Assembly: GCA_963576735.1 (NCBI GenBank)
Contig: OY755174.1
Location: forward strand, 2,294,001-2,358,000
DNA from: Bedellia somnulentella
Lineage: Eukaryota; Arthropoda; Insecta; Lepidoptera; Bedelliidae
Reading direction: 5' to 3'
Length of the DNA: 64,000 bases
The translations under genes were made by a program, and so were the position numbers. Every line of letters begins with the position of its first letter. Positions within the stretch are counted from its first letter, which is position 1. The notes beneath the pieces were generated by a model that saw nothing but the letters and a program-made list of their open reading frames with translations, was not told where the DNA came from and did not search any database. Positions 1-10,796 of the stretch are shown piece after piece.

Positions 1-216
1 AGAAAAGATTGTGGATCTGTAACAGCCTACAACGGTTTTAGCATAAAACGTGAAAGAAAATAATTGACTTATTTTCGTGAATTCTGGTATTTAAGTCCTA
101 ACTTTGGTTATTTTTTGATAAATAATATTTAACAGCACAGAATCTAAATCAAATACATATTCTTTGGCAAACATAAAATTTTAGCCATTTATGTCCCAAT
201 TGAGACTGTTATAAAT

Positions 217-467
217 AACATACATACATATACTCACGGCTATAAATCCCTTAACGGGGTAGCCAGAGCTTTGGAATGAGAAATTCCTCAGCCACTTTTG
301 GAAGTAGATTGGGGAGAAGATGGTTTAAATAAATGTTTTTGGTGGCGGGTCTCCAACCACATCGCCCAAAATCACTGAAAAAGCCCCTATACCCTTAGTC
401 GCCTCTTACGATCACCCACGGGCAGGAATGAAGTAGTGTTATTCTAAGCCGACACTACCCGGCACTA
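217..467 (-). repeat. SINE-A copy (full length)
   Basis: This is a copy of the most abundant repeat in the window. In the sense direction the family starts GTAGTGCCGGCTTAGAAT, has a GTCGTAAGAGGCGAC hairpin and GGTTGGAGACCC in the middle, and ends CTCTGGCTACCCC, a G-run, AGCCGTGAG and TATG repeats. Here the tail is at the left (TACATACATA) and the head at the right (GCCGACACTAC). The family name is mine. It has no convincing tRNA head, so SINE-like is the safest label. Confidence 0.85.
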
Positions 468-705
468 ATTACCAGTCTATATATGCTTTATTATAGATTT
501 TAAACCAAAGTTTTCAATGTTAATATATATTAAATATTACAATTACATTACAATAACAAATACGTGAATTTTTATCAATTTTAATAGGGCTAGTACTGAA
601 TCCGCCATACTAATGTCACGCTCACACAATTATTGTAGCACACCGTTGTACTTTTTTTTGGTTTCTTCTTTGTATTGTCAATCTATATACGTAAGTTTAG
701 CATAA

Positions 706-961
706 TAACATACAAACATATACTCACGACTACTTTTCCCTAGAAGGGGTAGCCAGAGCCACAGAGAGCTAAGGGATTATAAATTCCTCAGCCACTTTTG
801 GAAGTTGAGTCGGGAAAAGATGGTAAGAATAAAGGTTTTTGGTGATGGGTCTCCAACCACATCGCCCAAAAATTCAATAAAAAGCCCCAATACCCTTAGT
901 CGCCTCTTACGACACCCGTGGGTAGGAAGGGGTAGCGACATTCTAAGCCGGCACTACCGGC
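706..961 (-). repeat. SINE-A copy (full length)
   Basis: Tail ACATACAAACATATACTCACG lies at the left and head GCCGGCACTACCGGCC at the right. It matches the copy at 217-467 along its whole length with small indels. Both lie in the same orientation, about 240 bp apart. Confidence 0.85.
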
Positions 962-967
962 CGGAAA

Positions 968-1290
968 ATTAATATCTCAAAGACTTTCTCACACGTGCAA
1001 GTAAACTTCCAGTAAAATAATAAAAATAACTAATGTATAAATGTATTGCTTGGTTTTCTTATGTGAACCTTTACTTGAGAATTTGTGAATGCTGATAATG
1101 TTTTCTTGTTCTTTTAATTATTTAATGTTCTGAGACTAAGCGAATATGTTTAAAGATAATTTTAAAAGATATTGTTTTTTATTATATTTTTTTTGTTGTG
1201 CATTTGTTTAGTTTACTGTCTGTTCCTTTACTATTTATTCAATTTTGTTTACTTCAAATGTGGCAGACACAGATTATTTTGTTTATATAT
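968..1290. other. No gene recognised; A+T-rich spacer
   Basis: I see no gene, repeat family or tandem structure here beyond T-rich runs. Confidence 0.4.
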
Positions 1291-1507
1291 TAATTAATTA
1301 TGTGTAGTGTAGTGTAGGCCTTAACTGAAAACCAGTGTTTTGCCACTTGGCAATATCAAGCACTGAGTTAGGACCTAGTTTGTGTTACCATAGCACTAAT
1401 TTTAAGTTTAAAATATTGTTTTTTTTTTTCACTTTATGTATTGTTTTCCATATTGTATGTGGTGTTATGTTAACATAAATAAACGAGTTATCTATCTATC
1501 TATCTAC
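1291..1507 (+). mobile_element. Non-LTR retrotransposon 3' end with ATCT tail
   Basis: The stretch ends in AACATAAATAAACGAGTT followed by four ATCT repeats. A polyadenylation-like AATAAA directly before a short tandem tail is typical of insect LINE 3' ends. No coding part is visible, so the clade cannot be assigned and the left boundary is approximate. Confidence 0.5.
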
Positions 1508-1976
1508 ACGGCATAATAAATCTGAAAATATTTGAAAAATACATGCAGTGACAGTTATGTGCACCGTTTTTGTAAATTGCCAAATATTTATTCAAATGTG
1601 TCTCTTGTAACAAGAGGGTAAAGTTGTTTTTCGCAGATTTATATTTTGTATATCTACTCATTTTGTAAAAGGAAAATTCATTACATCTGTACGATTACAT
1701 TTAAACTGTATGTCTAGTGCCTTAAGGTATATTTTCCTTAAATGTTCAGATATTTATGATCACCCTGACTGAGCAGATAACTTTGACGAGTTGTGCTTTC
1801 AGATATTATTGTCTCCTTGTGTGTTCAGATTTAATTGAAAACCCACTGCTCACATATTTGTGGCGAATTGGATGTTTAGATCTTATTGATCTTCTTTACC
1901 GTAAAGAATTTATTGAAATTTATTGCTGCTCAGAAATATTTGAGTACCTCGGCCGCTCCGATATATCTGATGGCGA

Positions 1977-2243
1977 CTGTACCCACGTTTTGCTTAGACA
2001 GTGTACTCACGTGATAGGGGGCAGGCCTATCGCCGTTTTTGTACGAATACACTGTCACATGACTAAGTATAACTCAGCCATGTGGGTTTCCTCACGATGT
2101 TTTCCCTCACCGTTAGCAACCATGATAAATTAACCACACATATGACTTTAGAAAAGACAAAAGGGTGTAGGCCCGCCCCAGGATTGGAACTCACGCCCTT
2201 CTGTTTTCGGGCGGGTGTTCTACCCACTGGACTATCATGTCGC
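1977..2243 (-). repeat. SINE-B copy, tRNA-headed, 3'-truncated
   Basis: SINE-B has a tRNA-derived head. In this minus-strand copy the head lies near 2200-2243, with the B-box region around the GGATTGGAACTC stretch. It then follows the SINE-B body to ACCCACGTTTTGCTTAGACAG. The 3' hairpin end is missing. Small open frames here (1756-2264) are by-products. Confidence 0.75.
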
Positions 2244-2326
2244 TTTAAACTATCAATAATGTAAATTTTCTAGCTAAAAAATTTAGTGTCTACTACATTA
2301 TTTTTTTCCTTTACTTACAATATTTT

Positions 2327-2450
2327 CTTTTCTCCACCTCCAAAAGTGGCTGAAGAATTAAAGTAACTAGTAGTAGTAGTAGTAGAAGTGACTTCCGAAG
2401 CTCTGGCTACCCGTATTTGTGATTAATTGCCTTGAGTAAATGTATGTATA
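2327..2450 (+). repeat. SINE-A 3' half with an internal TAG microsatellite
   Basis: CTCCACCTCCAAAAGTGGCTG and later AGCTCTGGCTACCC and GAGTAAATGTATGTA match the 3' half of SINE-A. A run of TAG triplets (about 2368-2386) has expanded inside it. Confidence 0.65.
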
Positions 2451-2454
2451 TTAT

Positions 2455-3460
2455 TCGTATAGCTTTTGATAGTAGAAAGTATAAGACAGCTTCCGGCAAG
2501 TTTTGTATGCAGCGTCTTCGTTTACTAGGTACTAGGTTTTAAGTGATTAAAAGTATGCGGTTAAACTTCATCTCCCAACTATTCCTTTTTCTTTACCGAC
2601 ACCGAGCTGAAAAATCGCAGTTAGAAACTCCGCCTCCAGCTTTCACGAATATATCCGTAAATACGAATGTTTGCTCTGGTCATATTTGCATGAGCGTGTT
2701 TATTTTCTAAAAAGTTTTCCGTTCAAAGCGCATTTTTATCTTTGCGTTCACGACAACGTACAAGCCGCCCTCTCGTAGTCGAGTGTAGGTGAAACTCGGG
2801 CCAAAGTGATTTATCGCTGTTCCCATGTTTATGCATGTTTTTGTGTGTGTTCCACGGAAATTTGCAGCTGTTTTTGTAAGGGTCGGGTCGTTGCGCTCCG
2901 GTCCAGATAATGCGGCCGATGGTCCGGAGTTTCCGATACGGTCATTTAAACATTTATTACTGAACCTTGAATGGGATAAATTACAGTTTTTTTGACTATT
3001 ATGTATGGTGATTGCGGTGAACTAGACTATCTAAAACGGTTACATAATGCAGATACAGTGTTAAATTCTACTGTTATTTCTAAAATTATGCAGAGTTTTC
3101 TACCCAGTTTTTCAAACCTTTGCTTATCTATATACAACTACGAACACATAAACTCTGTAATAAACTCAAAAATGTTACTATAAATTAAGAAATTAGGGTC
3201 AACTAGAAGCGGTCAGCCAAAGTTTTGTTATTGTCACGCACACAATGTAGCTGCAGAGCAGATAAAATCTTCGCACACATTGGCATGACTAATCAAATTT
3301 GATCACGCATCGATAAGGACACCCCGCACTGGGGTGAATCAACCCTAGTTGATATCAAAACATGACTAATAACGAAGTAAATAAATTCTAATTCCTTCCT
3401 TCTTATCCTTCATGTTTGAGAAATCTATCGATTCGGTGTAACTATGTCATATCATTTCTT
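2455..3460. other. No gene recognised; possibly unique host DNA
   Basis: I see no transposon family here. The stretch 2740-2960 is less A+T-rich, with several CG dinucleotides (CCGCCCTCTCGTAGTCGAG, GGTCCGGAG), and could be conserved non-coding DNA. Nothing in it supports an exon. Confidence 0.3.
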
Positions 3461-3462
3461 AC

Positions 3463-3712
3463 ATACATACATATACTCACGCCATAAATTCCATTCGAGG
3501 TAGGCAGAGACTAACGATCTCCGCTTTGTACGATCCTGGCAAACCTCTAGCTTTGTTTACATCCATCAGTCTTTTCATACATTCTCTTTTATTCTTCATA
3601 ATTCGGACGCCAAGTGTGTCCTCCTTGGTCGTCCTAACTAACATAACCTTCTCCATTAGCTCTATTCATTCCTTTAAACAATTTTGTGCTTATTCCGATT
3701 ATACATTAAATC
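3463..3712 (-). mobile_element. RTE-like LINE 3' fragment
   Basis: The tail TTACATACATACATATACTCACG at the left leads into the conserved end of the RTE-like reverse transcriptase on the minus strand: the segments corresponding to NKRACMKRLMD, RGRPRRTHLDQ and the codons upstream. The copy is diverged and 5'-truncated near 3712. It has no intact frame. Confidence 0.75.
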
Positions 3713-3807
3713 GACTTTCCATAGTGTCATAAAATAGCAAAAATCTATTTTATTGCATAAAATCCACTCCACTCAGCAAGAACACTAACTGGTTGCTAGC
3801 TATCATC

Positions 3808-4551
3808 TAGGCTTGGGTAGATCCAGCTCCGCGAGGGGATTCGAATCACCAGGTTCAGGCTCAGTTCCGGTACTGAATCCTCTTAACCGGGCCGGACCGC
3901 TTATCGAATCCGGCTCGGTTAAGAAATTCGGAACTGAATCCATCAACCTAAAAATACCACGCTTACTTCGCGGAACGTAACGATTGCTGTTGACATACAT
4001 GTAAAAATCAATTAACTCATATGTATAATGATTCTGTTTGTGTACAGGCTAGGTTCGCTAACATACAAATATCCATATGTAAAAAAAATAATAATATTTA
4101 GAAACATCTTAACAACATCTTATAACAATATCTACACATAAATATATGCAAATCAGAAAGTGACACAACATAAAACACTATCATATTTATAATATCACTA
4201 TAAACACCATTATTTATGAAAAGATTGATAAATCTATTAAACGAAATTGGCAAACAAAGAACAAAAAAGGACAACTTTCTTTTCGTCTCTGTCTCCCGAG
4301 TTCAAATTGTATTACATTCTTGTCTCGCTCTCACATTCAGCAAGCAAAGCAAATGTAACGGTAATAATCGAACCGATCCTGAACCTGATGCCTGAGCCTG
4401 TTGTTCGAAAACAATAAAACCGAGCCGGTGCGGAGCGGCCCGGTTAAGCGAACCTGCACCTGATAAGAAAGAGTGGGGCCGGTTAGGCCAATCAGGCTCA
4501 CGCAGGGATTCGAATCATTTGAATCCACCGAGCCGGACCTACACACGGCTA
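3808..4551. mobile_element. hAT-like non-autonomous DNA transposon, 744 bp
   Basis: The element is flanked by an exact 8-bp direct repeat, CTATCATC (3800-3807 and 4552-4559). Its ends are imperfect inverted repeats: TAGGCTTGGGTAGATCCAGC at the left and TAGCCGTGTGTAGGTCCGGC on the opposite strand at the right. Both subterminal regions are rich in GAATCC, GAGCC, CCGG and GGTTAAG motifs in opposite orientations, while the centre is A+T-rich. An 8-bp duplication with TAG-starting ends fits the hAT superfamily. No transposase is encoded; the small frames at 3803-4000 and 4337-4558 only read through the inverted subterminal repeats. Confidence 0.8.
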
Positions 4552-4679
4552 CTATCATCCAGATATCACCCTGACAGACTGACAGACAGACGTTAAATAT
4601 TCACTCAGCTGTCGCCATCCAGAATCCGAAGCGAATGCGATAAACGTAAATTAAATTGCAACTAACATACACTTTTTTG

Positions 4680-4797
4680 ACTAATGCAATAGAAATCCTT
4701 TCTGGTTACATTGTACTTTTGTTATTTCATACTGTGTATTTGTAAACGTTTCTCCATTTTTAATGTTCAATAAATAGTTTTCTATTCTATTCTATTA
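4680..4797 (+). mobile_element. Non-LTR retrotransposon 3' end with ATTCT tail
   Basis: ATGTTCAATAAATAGTTTT followed by about three CTATT/ATTCT repeats looks like the polyadenylation signal and tandem tail of a 5'-truncated LINE. There is no coding content, and the left limit is uncertain. Confidence 0.45.
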
Positions 4798-4972
4798 TAT
4801 ATTGAGATATATAATTAAACATGAACTCTTCATTGAAGCAAGATTTCAACAATTACATAAATTAATTGACCGATTAAGTTGGTTCTCTAATCAGATTTTC
4901 GTGGGATGTATTTTATTGAGAAAACTATGATAATCGCTCTTTCCAGTGTCCTTTAAATGATTTATTTGCTAT

Positions 4973-5450
4973 GTAGTGCCGGCTTGAAAAAGGAATGTTG
5001 AGATGGTTTGGGCACATAGAGAGGATGGATGACAGTAAATTGGTGAAAGAGATATATAGAGCCAATGTGGAAGGTAATGTTAGTAGAGGACGACCTCGGA
5101 GGACACATTTGGATCAAATAGAAAATGTGCTCAAAAAGGCAGGTGTCCGCAGTATGAAGAATAAAAGAGCATGTATGAAAAGATTGATGGATGTAAACGA
5201 AGCCAGAGAGGTTTGCCAGGATCGTACAAAGTGGCGATCGATAGTCTCTGCCTACCCCAATGGGAACTAACGGCGTGAGAATATGTATGTATGTATGTAT
5301 GTAGTGCCGGCTTGGAATGCCACTACCCCTTTCAATCCCCGGTTGTCATAAGAGGTGACTAAGGGTATGGGGCGGTAAGTGGTTTTTAGGCGATGCGGTT
5401 TGAGACCCATCCCATTTTTTGTTTATAGCCGTGAGTATCATATGTATGTT
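4973..5450 (+). repeat. SINE-A copy split by an RTE-like insertion
   Basis: The head GTAGTGCCGGCTTG occurs at 4973-4986 and again at 5301-5314, where it continues into the SINE body (GAATGCCACTACCCC) to the tail near 5450. The 16-bp duplication and the LINE fragment between the two heads show that a LINE inserted just inside the SINE 5' end. The SINE also lacks its 3' central part, with CCCATTTTTTGTTTATAGCC joining middle to tail. Confidence 0.8.
4987..5298 (+). mobile_element. RTE-like LINE 3' fragment with 16-bp target duplication
   Basis: This piece carries the last 90 or so codons of the RTE-like reverse transcriptase protein. The frame at 4995-5270 reads LRWFGHIERMDD, RGRPRRTHLDQ and WRSIVSAYPNGN in order. 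It then has the CGGCGTGAGAATATG end and four TATG repeats. The flanks carry the 16-bp repeat ATGTAGTGCCGGCTTG (4971-4986 and 5299-5314). Only the extreme C-terminus is present, without any catalytic motif. Confidence 0.85.
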
Positions 5451-5454
5451 TAAA

Positions 5455-7340
5455 TGATTTTGTCTTTTCCTATGCTCTGTATGGCCTAGTCCTTCTAAGA
5501 TTACAATTAAAAGTTGAGCAACAATGAAATTGGGCAGCTCCCAGATGTTTCCAAAGTTGCGTCCTACCTAATGTCCGCCGATCATTTTGGTAACATTAAA
5601 AGATGAAGACAATTTCCAAGTTTTCGCATGAAATTACAAAGTTCCAATGTGCCTCATAAAAACTTTTTAGTTGTACCTTCTTTGTGAGTTTGCCAGTTGT
5701 TTTCGTTGTCTGTTTAACGTTTGATGAAATTGCTGGAAATATACTTCATTCTTGTTGAATTAAAGAGCAAAGCGGCTTTGCTTGTACTTGATGATATCAG
5801 CTTGGAATCCTAACTTTAATTCGTTATATTCCTGGGTTAGTAAAATGGGGTGTTAGTCAGGAATCAATATCTTCCACGTGGTTTTCTAAATCAGTCGATT
5901 GATAAACCAAGTGAAGTCGGTTCATCATTCATTTACAGTTTTAACATTGATAAATTGAAAATTGGCCATTAACAAAAAATAAGTTGTATTAGGAATATAA
6001 TATAACTACAAATAATTATTATATATTTGACACATTTGTTAATCCAAGGATTTTTGCATATTTTGCTCAGAGACTAGCTTATTTGTCCAAAGGATCATTC
6101 CAGCCAGCGTTTTTGATAAAAAATGTGTTTTTTATAATTTGGTTTAGGTTGCTAGCTTTTTTTCTTGTATATAGCAAATTGTGTACAGATATAATAATGT
6201 CTCTCTAACTTTACCGTCCCTAAAAATCATTAAACTCATTTATAATAAACTGAAATAGCAACTTGCGAAATTCATAATTTTCCATATAACGTCGACGATT
6301 ATAAATTCAATTGGATGCGTGGCTTTCGAATGCCAAAAATAAATCCTGTGAAAATTGTTCTCATTATAGAGTCCATCACCGTGATAACAAAAGATTTAAT
6401 TATTTTCCTCAGCCACGATGTCATTTAAAGGACAAAGGTGAAGTTGTTACAATGGGAAATAGTGCAAAGCTTTCAGCAACACTAATGCATAGTAAAAAGG
6501 AAATGAGAGTGCCGATGCAATTTCTGCCGGGAAGGAAGCGCTGAAGCAATTGTGTATTATATGAAGTACACTTCATCTACCGTAGATTCTACCTGTACTT
6601 GGAACATAAATAGATGACGGGAAAGCAATGTCTTTGATTTTACGCTGTGGTATTTTATTATCATTGTAATAAACGACATTCTTTTTACGAATCACAGCTA
6701 TAATTACCTGAGCTCCAAAATTACAAATGAGTATGCTTAGCTAATGATTATAAATAGTAATATATCTTACATAACAGATGTAATAATTTGAACAGAAAAT
6801 ATTTTAACGTTATATGTTCTTTGGTTAGTGTCTCGCAAAGAAATTGTTATTGATTTTTTTAAAAAATGGTAATTATTTTAAATAATTTTCGAGATTTGCT
6901 ACCAACGTACAAAGCGGGGATAATAACTATTTGCCTACTCTAATGGGAATAAGTGGCGTGTGTTCATGCATGTATTTATGTTCCTTCCGCTTGCTTTTCT
7001 AAGTCATTTTATACTCTGTATTTCTGTCTACATCTCTTTGCTCCTATTGCTCTGTGTACTCGACCCAGACCTCGACCGAAGTTCCAATACACCCGAGGTC
7101 ATAAAATTGCTTTTTAACGCGGGAGTGTTGTCCTGCTTTGTAATCTTCATCTTGTGATCAGATTTGTTCGGTCCCGGACCAATAAAAACTGGAGCTGATA
7201 TCAATCCGATTTCCTAAACGGGTTCGCGAGAGCCCCTGGCGGTGTATTGCTTTTCAATTTAATTTTCTTGGGCAGTTATTTTTCCGCTTTCGGGACCTTC
7301 GATACTTAATTTAGTCTTGGCTTGTTTTAGTTGTTTTTAT
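5455..7340. other. No gene recognised
   Basis: About 1.9 kb without a family I can name. A 77-codon frame at 6311-6544 holds five cysteines and histidines in a loose cluster (CENCSHYRVHH), but it has no recognisable domain and no splice or promoter support. Confidence 0.3.
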
Positions 7341-7345
7341 TATTA

Positions 7346-7534
7346 TAGTCAAGGCCATAAAAACCAACAAGGGGTAGCCAGAGCTTCGGAGCTCGAAACT
7401 CCTCAGCAACATTTGGAATTTGATAGGAGAGAAGATGGTAGAAATAAAGTATCGTTCCTATTTAACAACCCCCTACCCTTCGTCGCCTCTTGCGGCACCC
7501 GTGGGTAGAATGGGGTAGCGACATTCTAAGCTGG
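7346..7534 (-). repeat. SINE-A copy, diverged
   Basis: It retains GGGGTAGCCAGAGCTTCGGAG, CTCCTCAGCAACATTTGGAA, GAAGATGGTAGAAATAAAG, CGTCGCCTCTTGCGGCACCC and GGTAGCGACATTCTAAGC. The centre (the GGTTGGAGACCC region) is deleted and the tail is lost. Confidence 0.75.
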
Positions 7535-7539
7535 TTAAG

Positions 7540-8405
7540 GAATTAAACTACACTTACTAAACTACACGGCAAATATAATTATGAATTACTATGCGTGTAA
7601 GATAATACGCGGTGTAAGATTGAGAAGACCTGCCTGGTCACAGTGGATGAGCGCACCATGTTCTATTTCCAGTGTTCATAACCTTCGTTTTGACTTTATG
7701 GCTGTTATTGGTGAAACTAACATAATTCCTGTAGGCCTTGAGTATTCGTTGACTGGACTTGTGAAATTTAAACCTAGGAATTCAATCTAAAACGTAGGGT
7801 TCTTTGATAACATTTCTATACCCTTTTCCTTGACCGTATTTTAAGTCTATTGAAAATAAATATTCTTGTGTACACATATCATTAATTGTAACGTAGCCTT
7901 TGCTCATAATTTTCTGCATGATATAATTACGGTTACAAAGATATTCGTCACACCCCTCTTCTGTTGTCATTTATTACTGTAGAGGCCCCTTCTGTTCCCT
8001 TCGGACGGTAGCTTCAGGGAATCGTTTTACAGTAATTCAATATGAACCTTATTTTGAGCGTTTTATAGTTCAAATTCTTAAGTTTCATGTTTTCTTACGA
8101 TCGCGAAATAAGCTTGCAATGCAAAAATTATATCCCTCATTCTGTTTCTGTGTACACAACCACCGCTCTCTAGTGAAGGACTCTCACTTAACCGCTGTTT
8201 TACGGGTACTAGAAACTTTTCGATTGATATCGCTCCCATTTCATTTATATTTTTGTTTTTAATTTTGTTAGTGAAAGATGGCCTTTTGTTTCTCTAAATT
8301 GTTCGATTGTATTATTTTTCGGTTTGTCAATATTGTCTGCTGTAATATTATGGCAGATTGATGTTAAGAATGCCTGTTACCCATACTTGCTGATAATTTC
8401 TGTTC
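7540..8405. other. No gene recognised; short inverted repeat at 7970-8037
   Basis: ATTACTGTA (about 7971) and TACAGTAAT (about 8029) face each other around a G+C-richer core. This could be a very short foldback element, but the arms are only 9 bp. The rest is featureless A+T-rich DNA. Confidence 0.3.
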
Positions 8406-8412
8406 GTATATT

Positions 8413-8662
8413 GCCGTGTAGTGCCAGCTTAGAATGTCGCTACCCCTTTCTACCCACGGGTGTCGTAAGAGGCGACTAAGGGTATTGGGGCTTTTTATTG
8501 GATTTTTGGGCGATGCGGTTGGAGACCCATCACCAAAAACCTTTATTTTTACCATCTTTTCCCCACTAAACTTCCAAAAGTGGCTGAGGAATTTATAATT
8601 CCTTAGCTCTGGTTACCCCTTCTAGGGAAATATAGCCGTGAGTGAATACTCACGGCTATACA
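8413..8662 (+). repeat. SINE-A copy ending in a tail-to-tail palindrome
   Basis: A well-preserved copy runs from GCCGTGTAGTGCCAGCTTAG to TATAGCCGTGAGTG. It is followed at once by ATACTCACGGCTATA, the reverse complement of the same 3' end. Either a second, almost wholly truncated copy inserted tail-to-tail, or the end was locally inverted. Confidence 0.85.
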
Positions 8663-8664
8663 TA

Positions 8665-9370
8665 CTATGTAGATGCTCAAGATTTCAATAGTTTTCGATC
8701 TTAAAGAAACGCTCTCGTCTCCTTTCCTTAGATTTTGTGATAGTGAAATGTTTTACTTTGTAGCTTACATTTCCAAGAATACTAAATCGACTGTGTCTTT
8801 GTCTTAATTAATAGCATAAATTCTCCGAATAGTTTCTTGATTGAATGGTTATTGATATCGTACTAGCGTAACCTGGGATCTTTGTTTACGTTGAATTGGT
8901 TATAATAGCTTTTGATACATCTAAGTATTACTTTGTAAGACCCAAAACTATATCGTAAAAAAAATGTATATTTTCATGCTTAATTTAGTAAGAAAATTAT
9001 ACAGACACAAATACGTTACAAAAAAGTAAGTTCATACTTTATTGCGATGGTTCCCAAATCAATCTGATCAACATCATATAGTATTTCATCCGTAGACATA
9101 TGTATTTTATTAAATACAATACGTAGGTTTTATCACTTGTGCTATTATTACACTCACGCACATTATGTAACATTTAGTGTAATGTTTTAAAATATTATAA
9201 TTTCTTACTAGTATTTCATTGCTATAATAGCTGTCTCGTTTTGTAGTTTAGCTTGCCATGCTGCGATGCATTCAGATGCACGAATTGCTCTGCTAGTGAC
9301 AGATTGGTCGTTAGCTTGCCACCATTGTCAGGCTATTTGCATTGAACTATAGCTGTACAATGTATACTAG
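8665..9370. other. No gene recognised
   Basis: A+T-rich spacer without recognisable repeats or coding potential. Confidence 0.3.
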
Positions 9371-9374
9371 TACT

Positions 9375-9771
9375 AAGTTCAGTGGTTTTGTTGCCAGGCG
9401 TTTTGATAATGGTGACTTTCGTTGTTTTTAGATATTCCGGTTATACGCTTAAAATGGCGAAAGGTATTTTTTTGAGAAACATTTTGCATTTGTATCAGTA
9501 TATGAAGTTCAGTGGTTTTGTTGCCCGGCATTTTGTTAATACTGAATTTTGTCGTTTGTTAGGTATTCCGGTTATACGCTTAAAATGGTGTAAGATATTT
9601 TTTTGAGTAACTTTTTGCATTCCTATATATATATATGAAGTTCAGTGGTTTTGTTACCAGGCGTTTTGTTAATGCTGTATTCCGTTCTTTGTTACATATT
9701 CCGCTTAAAATGGTACAAGGTGTTTTTTTAAGAAACTTGTTTTATTTGTAAATGTATATGAAGGCGCAGTT
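9375..9771. repeat. Tandem repeat, three units of about 130 bp
   Basis: The unit begins GTTCAGTGGTTTTGTTGCC and recurs at about 9377, 9507 and 9640. Each unit contains a TATTCCG..CGCTTAAAATGG core and a T-rich end. Units are diverged by scattered substitutions, and an expanded ATATAT run sits before unit three. A 74-codon frame at 9382-9606 merely reads across two units. Confidence 0.85.
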
Positions 9772-10143
9772 ATTTAGAAATTAGTAATGCTCTTATTTTC
9801 TAAATATTTGTAATACAATGAGATGGATGGGATGGTGAAAATTTTGCTTTCTTGACTATTTAAATGTCCAAATCGTGCACTCTTCCTTCAATGCTGCCAC
9901 GAAGTTAATAAAGCTTACTGAACAGTAAAATTGCTGTTTATGGGAAAATGACACATGAAATACACATTTAATACGTTTTCATTTTAGAAATCATTTCATC
10001 ATAATATGTGTACTTATCATGACCTCTTTCGTCATGCAACGTAGCAGGCTAGATAAATTTGTGCATGCTTCTGCTGTGAATGCTTGTATAACATGACAAA
10101 GGAAAATATCTTATGGCATTTTTGTATCTCTTTGTTTTTAAAG

Positions 10144-10497
10144 TTCATACATTCATATACTCACGGCAAAAGAATTCTAGAAGGGGTAGTCGGAGATTCT
10201 GAATTAGAAAATCCTCAGCAACGTATGCAAGTTGAGTAAGAAAATAATAATAATATAATAAGCATAAACGTTCACGCCGAATATCCCCGAAGGGGTTGGC
10301 AGAGGTACAAATACTTCTGAACATCACGTGACTTTGTCGCCTGGTGTTCAGAGTAAGAAAATTGTAGTAAAATAAAGGTTTATGGATGTGTCCCTAACGC
10401 ATTTCCACAAAAATAATTTAAGAATCCCCAATACCCTAAGCCACCACTTACGATCACTTGCAGAAAGAACTCGGGTAGTGGTATTCTACTACTTTAG
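10144..10497 (-). repeat. SINE-A copy interrupted by a SINE-B tail
   Basis: The tail (TACATTCATATACTCACGGC) is at the left and the head region (GGTAGTGGTATTCTAC) at the right. The body is split at 10246-10350 by a SINE-B fragment flanked by a 12-bp duplication. The copy is diverged, so it is older than the insertion. Confidence 0.8.
10246..10350 (-). repeat. SINE-B 3' fragment nested in SINE-A
   Basis: This holds only the 3' end of SINE-B on the minus strand: A-rich tail, CATAAACGTTCACGCCGAAT, the CCCCGAAGGGG hairpin and then ACTTCTGAACATCACGTGAC. The 12-bp repeat GAGTAAGAAAAT flanks it (10234-10245 and 10351-10362). The truncated end shares GAGTA with the target, as expected for microhomology at a 5'-truncation joint. 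Confidence 0.85.
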
Positions 10498-10796
10498 CTT
10501 TTAAAGCAATAGCAGTAAAAGTTTAGTAACACCAAAACCAACAATTTTTTTCCAGATTTAGTAGTAGTATTTACAAAAACATTCCATATATTTTACTGAC
10601 CGTTCAAAGCAGTATAAGTTACGAATAGTTTGTACCAGTTAAACCTAGCCCCAAAGTTTGTCATCCGTTTTGGCACTTCTTGAATAAGAAATATGTTTCA
10701 ATTGCCATTCACAAAGTTTGTTTTAGGGTATGTGCCACTTTCCGTATTGACAAGCTTCATTCAGAAAACCTTCGTCCATTTTCGTTTAAAAATACA

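Noticed and set aside
1756..2264. Open frames of 125 and 60 codons
   Set aside because: They read through the minus-strand SINE-B copy (1977-2243), have no domain, and do not correspond to splice signals.
3803..4558. Two minus-strand frames at the ends of this interval
   Set aside because: Both lie in the G+C-rich inverted subterminal repeats of the hAT-like element and are compositional by-products.
9382..9606. 74-codon frame with internally repeated protein sequence
   Set aside because: The protein repeat is only the 130-bp DNA tandem repeat. The repeat is not a multiple of three in each unit, and the frame breaks in the third.
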